64,000 bases of DNA from the NCBI RefSeq assembly GCF_024746815.1, contig NZ_CP080525.1, positions 6,566,501 through 6,630,500 of the forward strand, written 5' to 3'. Below, one piece after another: positions 53,407 to 61,223 of the stretch (its first letter is position 1; each line of letters opens with the position of its first letter). The notes beneath the pieces are model-generated. The model ran no database searches. It was given only the letters and a program-made list of their open reading frames with translations, and was not told the DNA's origin. Made by a program: the position numbers and the translations under genes. The DNA comes from Mesorhizobium sp. AR07. Lineage in GTDB: Bacteria > Pseudomonadota > Alphaproteobacteria > Rhizobiales > Rhizobiaceae.

Positions 53407-54432
53407 TCAGATTCGTGGCTTGGCTGATGTCAGCGACGCAGTCGCGGTTTCATGCTCATCGACCGGCTTCTGCTCTTTCGGCCGAACCGAGAACTCGACC
53501 AGCACCGGCAGATGGTCCGAGCCGGTTTCTTCCAGCCGTGTCGCGGAATGTATGGTCACCCCGCCCTTGCTGAACACCTGGTCGATAGGCAGGCCGGCGA
53601 AGCGCCGCAGGAAATCCGGGAACTTGATATACATCCAGGTCGGTCCGACGGACGGCATGACGGTCAGCCCGCCGAGCGAGGCGACGCGGCGCACGGCGGC
53701 ACTCCATGGCACGGCGTTGCAGTCGCCGGCCATGATCGCCGTCTCGCCGAGCGAGCCGAGCGATTCCGCAAGCTCACCGATCTGCCAGTGCTGCTCGCGT
53801 GGCCACGGCCAGCCGAGATGGATCGCGGCAACATCGACGCCGATGCCACCGAAGTCGACGGTCGCCATAGCCATGGCGCCGCGCCGCTCGCAATGCGGTT
53901 CGGTGCCGGCGGCAAAGGGGCGCCGTGAAAGCAGTGCGGCGCCGAATATGCCGTTGGGGTAGGGACAAAGGATCCGGTATGGGTAGGCGCTGGTGATATA
54001 GCCAAGCTCGGTCGTCCACATCGCCGACACTTCGTCGAGGGTGATCACGTCGGGATTGGTCCGGCCGATCAGCGACAGCACCTTCTTCGGAGTTGGATTG
54101 TCGTAGCGCAGATTCATTTGCAGAAGCTTGTAGACCATCCCGTCAGCGGGTTTGGCGACCGCTTGCACGGGCCACAGCTGCGGCATCGCACTCATGGTCG
54201 TGGCAAAGGCGGCTATGGCAAAAAGCAGTGCTGCGGCCGCTTGCAGGCGAAACGTCGTGGCCAGCAGCGGCAGCGCGCAAAGCGCCATCAGCACGGCAAG
54301 GTAAACGCGCAGATGCGAGAAGGAATCGAAGGCGTGGTGCAGCGTTCCGAAGAACCCGGCGACCAGGGCGACCGAGAACATCATCATCGCGATGAATGTC
54401 AGTGAAGCCGCCATGTCTCGACTGCGTCTCAT
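53407..54432 (-). CDS. membrane-anchored endonuclease/exonuclease/phosphatase family protein
   Basis: The 341-residue protein has three N-terminal membrane helices (LTFIAMMMFSVALVAGFFGT, LRVYLAVLMALCALPLLA, AAALLFAIAAFATTMSAM). The EEP domain follows, with LLQMNLRYDN, IHLGWPWPREQHW, AGDCNAVPWS and TGSDHLPVLVEF. The catalytic residues are intact. Anchored EEP proteins may act on lipids, nucleotides or DNA; the substrate is unknown. The ribosome-binding site is weak. Confidence 0.87.
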   Translation of the reverse strand: MRRSRDMAASLTFIAMMMFSVALVAGFFGTLHHAFDSFSHLRVYLAVLMALCALPLLATTFRLQAAAALLFAIAAFATTMSAMPQLWPVQAVAKPADGMVYKLLQMNLRYDNPTPKKVLSLIGRTNPDVITLDEVSAMWTTELGYITSAYPYRILCPYPNGIFGAALLSRRPFAAGTEPHCERRGAMAMATVDFGGIGVDVAAIHLGWPWPREQHWQIGELAESLGSLGETAIMAGDCNAVPWSAAVRRVASLGGLTVMPSVGPTWMYIKFPDFLRRFAGLPIDQVFSKGGVTIHSATRLEETGSDHLPVLVEFSVRPKEQKPVDEHETATASLTSAKPRI

Positions 54433-54517
54433 CGGGTCAGGTCTGCACGGTTGCCAGAGGTGGTGCTGGCATGGTTATCGGCAAAAATGCGGCCCAATCA
54501 AGATGACGAAATGCCCA

Positions 54518-54614
54518 ATGCATGGCGCCCAAAAGTGCGCAGCGGTTTTGGGGCAACGACATGCATAAAACAAAGACCTAATGCGGATCGCGTTTCAACG
54601 CGACACGCTTTAGG
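54518..54614. repeat. palindromic intergenic repeat (same family as 8090-8195)
   Basis: ATGCATGGCGCCCAAAAG folds with the downstream TTTTGGGGCAACGACATGC. GCGTTTCAACGC lies in the second hairpin and the unit ends in CGACACGCTTTAGG. The reverse complement matches 8090-8195 in order and spacing. It fills the gap before the AMP nucleosidase stop and may act as its terminator. Confidence 0.8.
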
Positions 54615-54631
54615 TGATACATGGATCCGTC

Positions 54632-56137
54632 CTATTGGAACGCCGTCTCCGAAAAGCTTCTGAGCTTGCGCGAATGCAGTCGCTCCATCGGCATTTCCGC
54701 AAGCTTCTCCATCGCCCGGATGCCGATGGTCAGGTGCTGCGCCACCTGGCGCTTGTAGAACTCGGTCGCCATGCCGGGCAGCTTCAGCTCGCCATGCAGG
54801 GGTTTGTCCGAAACGCACAGCAGCGTGCCGTAGGGCACGCGGAAGCGGAAGCCATTGGCCGCGATCGTCGCCGATTCCATGTCGAGCGCGATGGCGCGCG
54901 ACTGCGACAGACGCTGCACCGGTCCGCGCTGGTCGCGCAGTTCCCAGTTGCGGTTGTCGATGGTGGCGACGGTGCCGGTGCGCATGATGCGCTTGAGATC
55001 GTAGCCGGACAGGCCGGTAACTTCCGCGACGGCTTCCTGCAGCGCCACCTGGATCTCGGCCAGCGGCGGGATCGGCACCCAGACCGGCAGATCGTCGTCG
55101 AGCACGTGATCCTCGCGAACATAGGCATGCGCAAGCACATAGTCGCCGAGCGCCTGGGTGTTGCGCAGCCCCGCGCAATGGCCGAGCATGACCCAGGCAT
55201 GTGGCCTGAGCACCGCGATGTGGTCGGTGATCGTCTTGGCGTTGGACGGCCCGACGCCGATATTGACCATGGTGATGCCGCCATGGTTTGGCTTCTTCAG
55301 GTGATAGGCCGGCATCTGCGGCAGGCGCGGCGGTGCGACGCCTTCGCTGGGCGCGCTCTGCCCGGCCCTGGTGATGACATTGCCCGGCTCGACGAATTCG
55401 GCATATCCGCCGCCGCCATTGGCCATCAGGTCGCGGGCGCGGGCGACGAACTCGTCGATGTAGAACTGGTAGTTGGTGAACAGCACGAAGTTCTGGAAAT
55501 GCTGCGGCGTGGTCGCCGTATAGTGCGACAGGCGGTGCAGCGAATAGTCGATGCGTTGCGCCGTGAAGGGCGCCAAGGGCCTTGGCTCGCCGAAGGCCAC
55601 TTCGAAGGTGCCGTTGGCGATCTGGTCGTCGGTGCCGTCGAGATCCGGGACATCGAACAGGTCGCGGATCGGCCGCTTGATGCGCTCGGCCGCCGCGCCG
55701 TCGACATGGGTGCCTTCTAGAAAGGCGAAATGCAGCGGGATGGGGGTGGTCGATTCCGACACTGCGACCGCAACGCCATGATTGCGCATGATCAGGCGCA
55801 GCTGCTCGACCAGATAGCTTTCGAACAGGCCCGGCTGGGTGATGGTGGTCGAAAAATGCCCCGGCGTCGGCATATGCCCGTAGGCCTGCCGCGAGTCGAT
55901 CTGGGTGAAGGAGTTGGTGGTGACGCCGATCTCCGGGTAGAAGGCCCGGTAGCGTTTGCCGTTGTCGCCGCCCGCTGCCGCCAGCGCCACAAAGGAGTCG
56001 CGCAGGAACTTGGTGTTACGGTTGTACAATGTCTGCAGTGCGGCGACGGCCTTTTCGGCATCGTCAAAGCTTTGCCGGCCAAAAGGCTCCGGCATGACAA
56101 CAGATTCGATCGCTTGTGGGTAGATTCGCTTTTCCAT
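54632..56137 (-). CDS. amn: AMP nucleosidase
   Basis: The 501-residue protein has an N-terminal AMP-nucleosidase domain (~20-200, with NRNTKFLRDSFVALAAAGG and ITQPGLFESYLVEQLRLI). The C-terminal phosphorylase-like domain includes VGPSNAKTITDHIAVLRPHA and ALDMESATIAANGFRF. It splits AMP to adenine and ribose 5-phosphate, a purine salvage step. Length is normal. The small ORFs upstream are on the same strand, with 65 bp between. Confidence 0.93.
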   Translation of the reverse strand: MEKRIYPQAIESVVMPEPFGRQSFDDAEKAVAALQTLYNRNTKFLRDSFVALAAAGGDNGKRYRAFYPEIGVTTNSFTQIDSRQAYGHMPTPGHFSTTITQPGLFESYLVEQLRLIMRNHGVAVAVSESTTPIPLHFAFLEGTHVDGAAAERIKRPIRDLFDVPDLDGTDDQIANGTFEVAFGEPRPLAPFTAQRIDYSLHRLSHYTATTPQHFQNFVLFTNYQFYIDEFVARARDLMANGGGGYAEFVEPGNVITRAGQSAPSEGVAPPRLPQMPAYHLKKPNHGGITMVNIGVGPSNAKTITDHIAVLRPHAWVMLGHCAGLRNTQALGDYVLAHAYVREDHVLDDDLPVWVPIPPLAEIQVALQEAVAEVTGLSGYDLKRIMRTGTVATIDNRNWELRDQRGPVQRLSQSRAIALDMESATIAANGFRFRVPYGTLLCVSDKPLHGELKLPGMATEFYKRQVAQHLTIGIRAMEKLAEMPMERLHSRKLRSFSETAFQ

Positions 56138-56201
56138 GGCTTAATATAGAGACTTGGATCGGCACTTGGGAGGGTGTCGCGACCGAAGCGGCCGTTTTCT
56201 T

Positions 56202-56396
56202 TCAACCGCGCTGCAGGCTGACCAGAAGCACGAAGCCGAGGCCGGACTTCCTCAAAGCGGGCGCTTCGATCGTCGAGCCGGCGTCGGAGCGCATCATCGG
56301 CACGGCCAGAACCGGAGCGGCGAGAACCATCAGGATAAGCGCCGCCCGCGGCAGAAGCCGAAGGATATTGAGAGCGTTGGCGGCGATGCGGTTCAT
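56202..56396 (-). CDS. small hydrophobic peptide (hypothetical)
   Basis: The 64-residue ORF starts MNRIAANALNILRLLPRAAL and has a leader-like hydrophobic stretch (LILMVLAAPVLAVP), then SDAGSTIEAPALRKS and a second hydrophobic stretch. GAGAAGAAAAG could serve as a weak ribosome-binding site. It looks like a signal peptide or membrane peptide. I do not recognise a family, and it may not be expressed. Confidence 0.4.
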   Translation of the reverse strand: MNRIAANALNILRLLPRAALILMVLAAPVLAVPMMRSDAGSTIEAPALRKSGLGFVLLVSLQRG

Positions 56397-56436
56397 GGTG
56401 TTTCAGCTTTTCTTCTCGAGGTCTTGGTTTCTTTGT

Positions 56437-56595
56437 TCAGTTGCGAAGATGGGTGGGGCAGGCGAGGCGGCAGGTCCGGGAACTGGCTTCGTCCCAGGCG
56501 CGGGCCGGACGCCCAGTTTCGGCGACGAGGATGGCGAAGAACATTCCAAACAGGCTCATCAGCAGGCAGACGATGGTGAAGCGGCGAGCAAGCAT
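56437..56595 (-). CDS. small membrane peptide (hypothetical)
   Basis: The 52-residue ORF reads MLARRFTIVCLLMSLFGMFF at its start, a clear membrane helix that continues AILVAETGRPARAWDEAS and ends in a Cys-containing tail, CRLACPTHLRN. A good AAGGAG site lies 10 bp before the ATG. It is co-directional with the 56202 ORF and amn, 41 bp apart from the former. The function is unknown. The helix plus good ribosome-binding site make it more credible than random. Confidence 0.5.
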   Translation of the reverse strand: MLARRFTIVCLLMSLFGMFFAILVAETGRPARAWDEASSRTCRLACPTHLRN

Positions 56596-56762
56596 TGGGT
56601 CGTTTCTCCTTCAACACGCAGGAGAATGCCCGAGCGCGACTGAACCGGCTCTGATGCCGGCGTTCATCTGCGGTTCAAAATGATTGACGGGGTTCTGAGC
56701 CGCGCCGGCGTCAGTTTCGACAGGTGCCAGCGAGACGCGGCGAGGCGAGGGCACGCGCCCTC

Positions 56763-56796
56763 GACAAAACGAAAACGGGGCCCGTCGAGGCCCCGT
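56763..56796 (-). terminator. intrinsic terminator of the DUF2147 gene
   Basis: ACGGGGCC (56775-56782) pairs with GGCCCCGT (56789-56796). On the minus strand the stem is followed by TTTTCGTTTTGTC. It lies 26 bp after the stop. Confidence 0.8.
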
Positions 56797-56821
56797 CGTC
56801 ATAGTGCTAGGATGCGATCGA

Positions 56822-57163
56822 TCAGAGCTTGTGCCAGGTCTGGCTCTTGCAGATCAGTCCGCCGAGCACGCAGCCGCTCATCTTGAGCGAAGTGCCCGAC
56901 AATGTTGCCTTGCCCGAATAGGTCTTGTCGTTTGCCGGGTCTGTGATGTTGCCGGCATATTTGTTGTCGCCGGTCGCTTTCAGCGAGCCGATGGTCTTGC
57001 CGGCATATTTGCCGGACTTGAGCGTGATGGAAAATGTGCTGGCGCCAGCGATCGCCGCGGTATCGCCGGCTTGCGTCTTCCAGTTGCCCTCGATCGGATC
57101 GGCCCATGCCGCACCCGCCATGATCAATGTGGCCGCAAGGGCCAGGCTCATTTTTCGAAACAT
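56822..57163 (-). CDS. DUF2147 family exported protein
   Basis: The protein has 113 residues from ATG 57163 (GGGAGGA upstream). The signal peptide (MSLALAATLIMAGAAWA) is followed by DPIEGNWKTQAGDTAAIAGA, then ITLKSGKYAGKTIGSLKATG and a C-terminal SGCVLGGLICKSQTWHKL, the DUF2147 pattern (lipocalin-like strands). It is a periplasmic protein of unknown role. The start at 57400 would add a non-family N-terminus. Confidence 0.85.
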   Translation of the reverse strand: MFRKMSLALAATLIMAGAAWADPIEGNWKTQAGDTAAIAGASTFSITLKSGKYAGKTIGSLKATGDNKYAGNITDPANDKTYSGKATLSGTSLKMSGCVLGGLICKSQTWHKL

Positions 57164-57615
57164 GGGTCTTCCTCCCTTTGGATGTCCGGCCGGATGCTCC
57201 GCCTCACCGGTCTGCCGCTTACGCAAACGTAAGCTAATCCAGCTCCCGGCAAAACAAAAGTGGTGCCGCAGCGGAAGACTTTTCAGATTTTGAAGGCACC
57301 TGAATGCGTTCCGTCGGCGAGGAAACGAAACGATCGACACATTGCCTTTGTCTCCCGTGGTTAGCGGAGTCTTGATTTGGCGGCGGAAGATTTTCGTCAA
57401 ATTCGATGCAATCCGGCATAATTGCTGACTTCGTATCCTTAACGAATTTCCGCGTTTACCTCTTGTTTTAGCTTTGTTTTCCTCAAATTAAGCACGCCAT
57501 TTAACGACGGATTCAAGCCTCCACGGCATTCTCGAAAGCATCGGAAGAGCAGCCAGCACGGACGAAAGAAGGCAGCTCTCGGGAGCCTGACAGGGGCCGG
57601 AAACAGGGGATTGAA
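57164..57615. other. divergent gap, no gene seen
   Basis: This 452-bp region lies between the DUF2147 gene and the Sel1 gene. It is AT-rich at 57410-57510 (including TTAACGAATTTCCGCG), as in a promoter zone. No ORF looks real and no repeat was found. Confidence 0.4.
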
Positions 57616-57882
57616 ATGGCACGTTTTGAAATGCTTGAAGCAGGTTTCGGCGCCATGGGGGCAACTGCCCAGGCCGACATTCTTTTCGAACTGGGCATGA
57701 TGTATGCGACCGGCCGCGATTGCGAGACCGATGTCGTCGCCGCCCACAAATGGTTCAACATCGCCGCGATCAAGGGTTCGGCCCGCGCCGCGGAACTGCG
57801 CTCGGAACTGTCGGCAGCGATGTCAAAGGTCGAGATCGCCAAGGCGCTTCGCGAAGCCCGCGAATGGATGACCATGCACTGA
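57616..57882 (+). CDS. Sel1-like repeat protein
   Basis: The 88-residue cytoplasmic protein includes AQADILFELGMMYATGRDCE and TDVVAAHKWFNIAAIKGSAR, one Sel1 repeat (LG-MY-x-G-x-G...A-KW...AA-x-G), and closes with a helix, EIAKALREAREWMTM. Sel1 repeats mediate protein binding; a partner is not visible. AACAGGGGATTG precedes the ATG. It is a single gene with a repeat array downstream. Confidence 0.82.
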   Translation: MARFEMLEAGFGAMGATAQADILFELGMMYATGRDCETDVVAAHKWFNIAAIKGSARAAELRSELSAAMSKVEIAKALREAREWMTMH

Positions 57883-57991
57883 GATCCGCCAATCGCGGAT
57901 AGCTATCGAAGACAGGGAAGCTCCGGGATCAAGGCCGCACAGACGGCCAGACCCGGCGGAATGGAAGGCCGCGCAAGACGGTCGACGATGT

Positions 57992-58155
57992 AGAGCATGA
58001 TCCCGAAAAGTGGAATCCGGTTTTCTCGGGCAAACGGAAACCGTTTGTCCAGAGATCATGCTCAAACAAAGACAAAGCATGGTCCCGAAAAGTGGAATCC
58101 GGTTTTCTCGGACAAACGGAAACCGTTTGTCCAGAGATCATGCTCAGACAAAGAG
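57992..58155. repeat. 82-bp tandem duplication of a palindromic repeat
   Basis: Two nearly identical units (57992-58073, 58074-58155) each read GAGCATGATCCCGAAAAGTGG, or AAGCATGGTCC in unit 2, then a GGTTTTCTCGG core, GGACAAACGG and GATCATGCTC. The outer GAGCATGATC pairs with GATCATGCTC. The core matches the repeat at 47030. It lies between the Sel1 gene and livK. Confidence 0.9.
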
Positions 58156-58254
58156 AAGAGAACGCGGCAGGCCAGCAAGGCCCGGCCGTGCACGACATGG
58201 GGAAGGCGAGCGGGATTTTTGGGCGCGGGGGCGCTTGGAGATTGCTCGACGGGC

Positions 58255-58297
58255 AAAAGCCACGACCGGCCGAAACAAGGCCGGCGTGGCTTTTTTG
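58255..58297 (+). terminator. intrinsic terminator upstream of livK
   Basis: AAAAGCCACG-A-CCGGCC pairs with GGCCGG-C-GTGGCTTTT around GAAACAA, then a run of six T. It is a strong plus-strand terminator, 137 bp before the livK ATG and 373 bp after the Sel1 stop. It may end an untracked transcript or act as an attenuator. Confidence 0.75.
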
Positions 58298-58433
58298 CGT
58301 GGATGACGTCTTGCAGGCCCAATCGAGTGCCGCCAATGCGCCTAGACAGGCCCAGCGAAGGATGAAATTGTCCCGCCTCTCTGGAAGAAGCGCGGCCGGG
58401 GCGGCCGCGCGTGAGTGGAGGAGTTCTGTTACA

Positions 58434-59555
58434 ATGAAAAAAATGAGTATTTTGAGCGCGGCCGTTTTCGGCCTGATGATGAGTGCGCCGGTCGCATTCG
58501 CCGATGACATCACCTTTGCGGTGGTCGGCCCGATGACCGGACAGCTCGCCACCATCGGCGATCAGTTCAAGCAGGGCGCACAGGCCGCTGCTGACGCGAT
58601 CAACGCGGCGGGTGGGGTCGGCGGTCGCCAGATCAAGTTGAGTATCGAAGACGACCAGTGCGATCCCAAGCAGGCCGTGTCGGTCGCCAACCGCATCGTC
58701 GCCAATGGCGTCAAGTTCATCGACGGCCATGCATGTTCGGGTTCGAGCATTCCGGCCTCTGCCGTCTATGCTGAAGCCGGCGCCCTGATGATGAGCCCGG
58801 CCTCTTCCAATCCGGTGCTGACCGACGCGGCGGCCAAGGCCGGCTGGCCGACGATCATGCGCCTTTATACGCGTGACGATGCGCAGGGAGCCTTCATCGG
58901 CCCATGGATCGCCAAGAAGTTTGCCGGCAAGAACGTCGTCGTCCTGCACGACAAGAGCGCCTACGGACAGGGCGTGGCTGACGCCGTCAGGGCAACCATG
59001 AATGCCGGTGGCCTCAAGGAGGTGTATTATGACGGCATCAATGCTGGCGAGAAGGACTATTCGGCTCTCGTCACCAAGCTCAAGGATCTGAAGGCCGACG
59101 TCGTCTATTTCGGCGGCTACCATCCTGAGGCCGGCCTGATCCTGCGCCAGTCGGCGGAACAGAACGTGAAGTTCCAGCTGATCATGCCGGACTCCATCGC
59201 CTCGCCGGAATTCTGGCAGGTTGCCGGTCCGGCCGGCGAAGGCACCATGTTCGTCTTCCCGTCGGATCCGCAGGCAAAGCCTGAAGCCAAGGCAGCCGTC
59301 GAAAAGATCAAGGCAGGCGGTTTCGTGCCTGAGGGCTTCACGCTGTTCTCCTACGCCGTCATCCAGGCCTTCGCCGAAGGCGTCAAGCGCGCCGGCAGCG
59401 ACGATCCGGCCAAGGTTGCCGAAGTGTTGAAGAACGGCACGCCGATCAGCACCGTTGTTGGTGACGTTACCTTCGACGAAAAGGGCGACCTCAAGAATGC
59501 CAGCTACGACATCAACCAGTGGCATGACGGCAAATACGCGCCGATCGCGCAGTAA
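58434..59555 (+). CDS. livK: branched-chain amino acid ABC transporter substrate-binding protein
   Basis: The protein has 373 residues from ATG 58434 (GGAGGAG upstream). The signal peptide (MSILSAAVFGLMMSAPVAFA) is followed by DDITFAVVGPMTGQLATIGD and the LIVBP-type Cys pair (EDDQCDPKQA, DGHACSGSS). The hinge region includes FGGYHPEAGLILRQSAEQ. It binds leucine/isoleucine/valine-type ligands in the periplasm. No liv permease or ATPase genes lie next to it, so it feeds a transporter elsewhere. Flanking terminators show it is monocistronic. Confidence 0.9.
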   Translation: MKKMSILSAAVFGLMMSAPVAFADDITFAVVGPMTGQLATIGDQFKQGAQAAADAINAAGGVGGRQIKLSIEDDQCDPKQAVSVANRIVANGVKFIDGHACSGSSIPASAVYAEAGALMMSPASSNPVLTDAAAKAGWPTIMRLYTRDDAQGAFIGPWIAKKFAGKNVVVLHDKSAYGQGVADAVRATMNAGGLKEVYYDGINAGEKDYSALVTKLKDLKADVVYFGGYHPEAGLILRQSAEQNVKFQLIMPDSIASPEFWQVAGPAGEGTMFVFPSDPQAKPEAKAAVEKIKAGGFVPEGFTLFSYAVIQAFAEGVKRAGSDDPAKVAEVLKNGTPISTVVGDVTFDEKGDLKNASYDINQWHDGKYAPIAQ

Positions 59556-59581
59556 TCGCTGACGTCGCTCCAACCCTAGGG

Positions 59582-59610
59582 AATGGCCGGGTTCGTCCCG
59601 GCCATTTTTT
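59582..59610 (+). terminator. intrinsic terminator of livK
   Basis: ATGGCCGGG-TTCGT-CCCGGCCAT, 9-bp stem, then TTTTTT. It starts 27 bp after the livK stop. A near copy of this hairpin lies at 61166. Confidence 0.85.
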
Positions 59611-59806
59611 CTTTGAAAGTATTGCTTTAATTGGTATTTTTGGTCATTTCGCGCGGCTTTCATAACCACGACCGCGCCGCGGAATGACTGACGAGGTGGT
59701 CGGAGAAGTTTCGCCTATCCTGTTGATTCAACCCGCTGATCCGGATTTTTCCACTACTAATGCAGACGATTCAACGGGCTGCGCTACCTAACCTGTCGCG
59801 ACTCAG

Positions 59807-59820
59807 TTAGCTATAGCTAA
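59807..59820. promoter_or_regulatory. 14-bp palindrome overlapping a start codon
   Basis: TTAGCTATAGCTAA is a perfect palindrome whose last A is the A of the ATG at 59820. No ribosome-binding site lies before it, so the palindrome takes that space. Confidence 0.4.
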
Positions 59821-60023
59821 TGAAACGGCGATACACCATGCGAAGGGTTCGCGACGAGCTTTGGGAAGTCTACGATATAGACGGCGATGAGGTTGTCTTC
59901 GTAGAACAAACAGCTTTGACAAATTTATCCGATGACGAGGCACTCGACGCCCTGGAATCGATCGAGGCAGGCTTCCTTGTACCTGACAGGCGAAGGGTTT
60001 CATCTCGCCGACGTGGCATTTAG
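59820..60023 (+). CDS. hypothetical protein
   Basis: The 67-residue ORF begins MKRRYTMRRVRDELWEVYDI, then has DGDEVVFVEQTALTNLSDDE and a basic tail (PDRRRVSSRRRGI). Charge patterns look protein-like but I recognise no family. The start could be ATG 59838, since ATG 59820 lacks a Shine-Dalgarno and overlaps a palindrome. It lies in a gene-poor stretch bounded by two like terminators. Confidence 0.5.
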   Translation: MKRRYTMRRVRDELWEVYDIDGDEVVFVEQTALTNLSDDEALDALESIEAGFLVPDRRRVSSRRRGI

Positions 60024-60489
60024 CGCTCACCTTCTGCGTGATCTCTTCCACCGTCACTCGGTGCCCGCGCCGTTCTTCACAACGCAGCCCGTCGGTTGGA
60101 CCCGCGCCCTATTTCACCCCAAGGAGGATGCAGGGCCGCTGCCGCCTTTGAAGCACCGACTTATGAAGAGCTTTGTCGATGTCGTTGGCATAAACTCGCC
60201 GGGCGAAGACCCCAACCACCTCAAGCCCGGCGAGCCTACAACCTGATCAGAGTACGCGATCAGGGCCGGGATCAACCGGCACCTTTCCGAAATGCAAGAG
60301 CGATGCCAGCAGCTTGGTCCAGAAAAATGGGGCAGGGGCCAAAGAGCGTCGCCTCAAGGACGGCGGGGTGTATCATTTTAATACAATCTCCAATTGGTAG
60401 ACTCCCGCGATGCATCGGCAGCTAATTTCTCCGTCAGGCCAAAGGAGAGACAGGGCCGCAGACCGGAGGGCCGCAGACCGGAGGAAACG
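60024..60489. other. gene-poor stretch with no confident gene
   Basis: An open frame runs to 60246, but it shows no family pattern and no clear start, and the other frames are short. Around 60374-60395 it is AT-rich (ATCATTTTAATACAATC), a possible promoter for the ORF at 60490. Confidence 0.4.
60453..60482. repeat. 15-bp direct repeat, two copies
   Basis: GGGCCGCAGACCGGA at 60453-60467 is followed directly by an identical copy at 60468-60482. The second copy leads into GGAGGAAACG, the ribosome-binding site of the ORF at 60490. Confidence 0.9.
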
Positions 60490-60699
60490 ATGTCAGTGCA
60501 AAAAGAAGACTATCGGACGAACAGAGCCGACTACGTGATTGCTGCCAAGCATGGCCGAGCGACCGCCGATGATGGCGGCCGCGAAGAATTGCTGGCAAGG
60601 AGATGGAAGTCCCAGTGGCTAAGAGATCGGCGCTTCGCCAAATTGGCCGTAAACCCGTCGGAAAGCTCGCCAGGACCGAAAGCCAGACCGCGCGGTTAG
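60490..60699 (+). CDS. hypothetical protein
   Basis: The 69-residue ORF starts MSVQKEDYRTNRADYVIAAK and has GRATADDGGREELLARRWKS, with a basic, Ser/Pro-rich end (SSPGPKARPRG). GGAGGAAACG sits at the correct distance. I see no known domain. The strong ribosome-binding site supports expression, though codon quality is modest. Confidence 0.5.
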   Translation: MSVQKEDYRTNRADYVIAAKHGRATADDGGREELLARRWKSQWLRDRRFAKLAVNPSESSPGPKARPRG

Positions 60700-60737
60700 C
60701 GCCGACCACTCGTCTTGACGCTGGTTGAACCCATGGA

Positions 60738-60773
60738 AAAGCCCCGCCGACCGGGAGTCAAGCGGGGCCCTTT
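60738..60773. terminator. possible bidirectional terminator
   Basis: GCCCCGC pairs with GCGGGGC around a 14-nt loop. CCCTTTGG follows on the plus strand and TTTTCC on the minus. T-runs are short, so its strength is uncertain. It lies 39 bp after the ORF at 60490. Confidence 0.5.
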
Positions 60774-61165
60774 GGAGCAGACCGTAGGGACTGGCTGCGG
60801 GACTGTCCAATGATCCGAGAGGATCGGCTTCAACATGGCCCACTGGATTAGATGGCACATCGGCCGAATAGATGAAAATGGGCCTCGGCCATGCCTTTTT
60901 AATCTACGCCGGCTTCGGCAGTAGATCGAACAGGAGCCAGTTCATCACGATTTCATTGGCCACGCTGCCCGTCCCATTCTGGCTGGTAGTTGCGTCGTCG
61001 TGGCTGGCGCCCATCCACTGTTGGCGAAGGCGGCGTTGACGTTCGTAACTCCAACGGTCGCGAACCACGCTCCAGAGACACGGTGAAACCGCTATCCGTA
61101 TAGAAATCGCATACCAACCGAATGAAGCTACCGTTTTGCGAGCCGGTGACGCCAAAAACGTCCGT

Positions 61166-61193
61166 CTGGCCGGGTTCGTCCCGGCCATTTTTC
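61166..61193 (+). terminator. terminator hairpin, near copy of the livK terminator
   Basis: TGGCCGGG-TTCGT-CCCGGCCA followed by TTTTTCC, the same hairpin as at 59582. On the plus strand it has no gene directly upstream to terminate. For the minus-strand carboxylase gene (stop at 61224) it could act only weakly. Confidence 0.65.
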
Positions 61194-61223
61194 CTCGTGC
61201 AATCCGTCGTCTGCCCTCGCGTG

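Larger units (their letters stand above)
60700..61223. other. gene-poor stretch with hairpins
   Basis: I see no convincing gene in this 524-bp gap. It holds two hairpins, annotated separately at 60738 and 61166, and ends 1 bp before the carboxylase stop. Confidence 0.4.

Noticed and set aside
59932..60246. 104-codon frame after the ORF at 59820
   Set aside because: It overlaps the 59820 ORF out of frame, has no good start or ribosome-binding site, and no pattern I know. The later part alone (60043-60246) is too weak to call.
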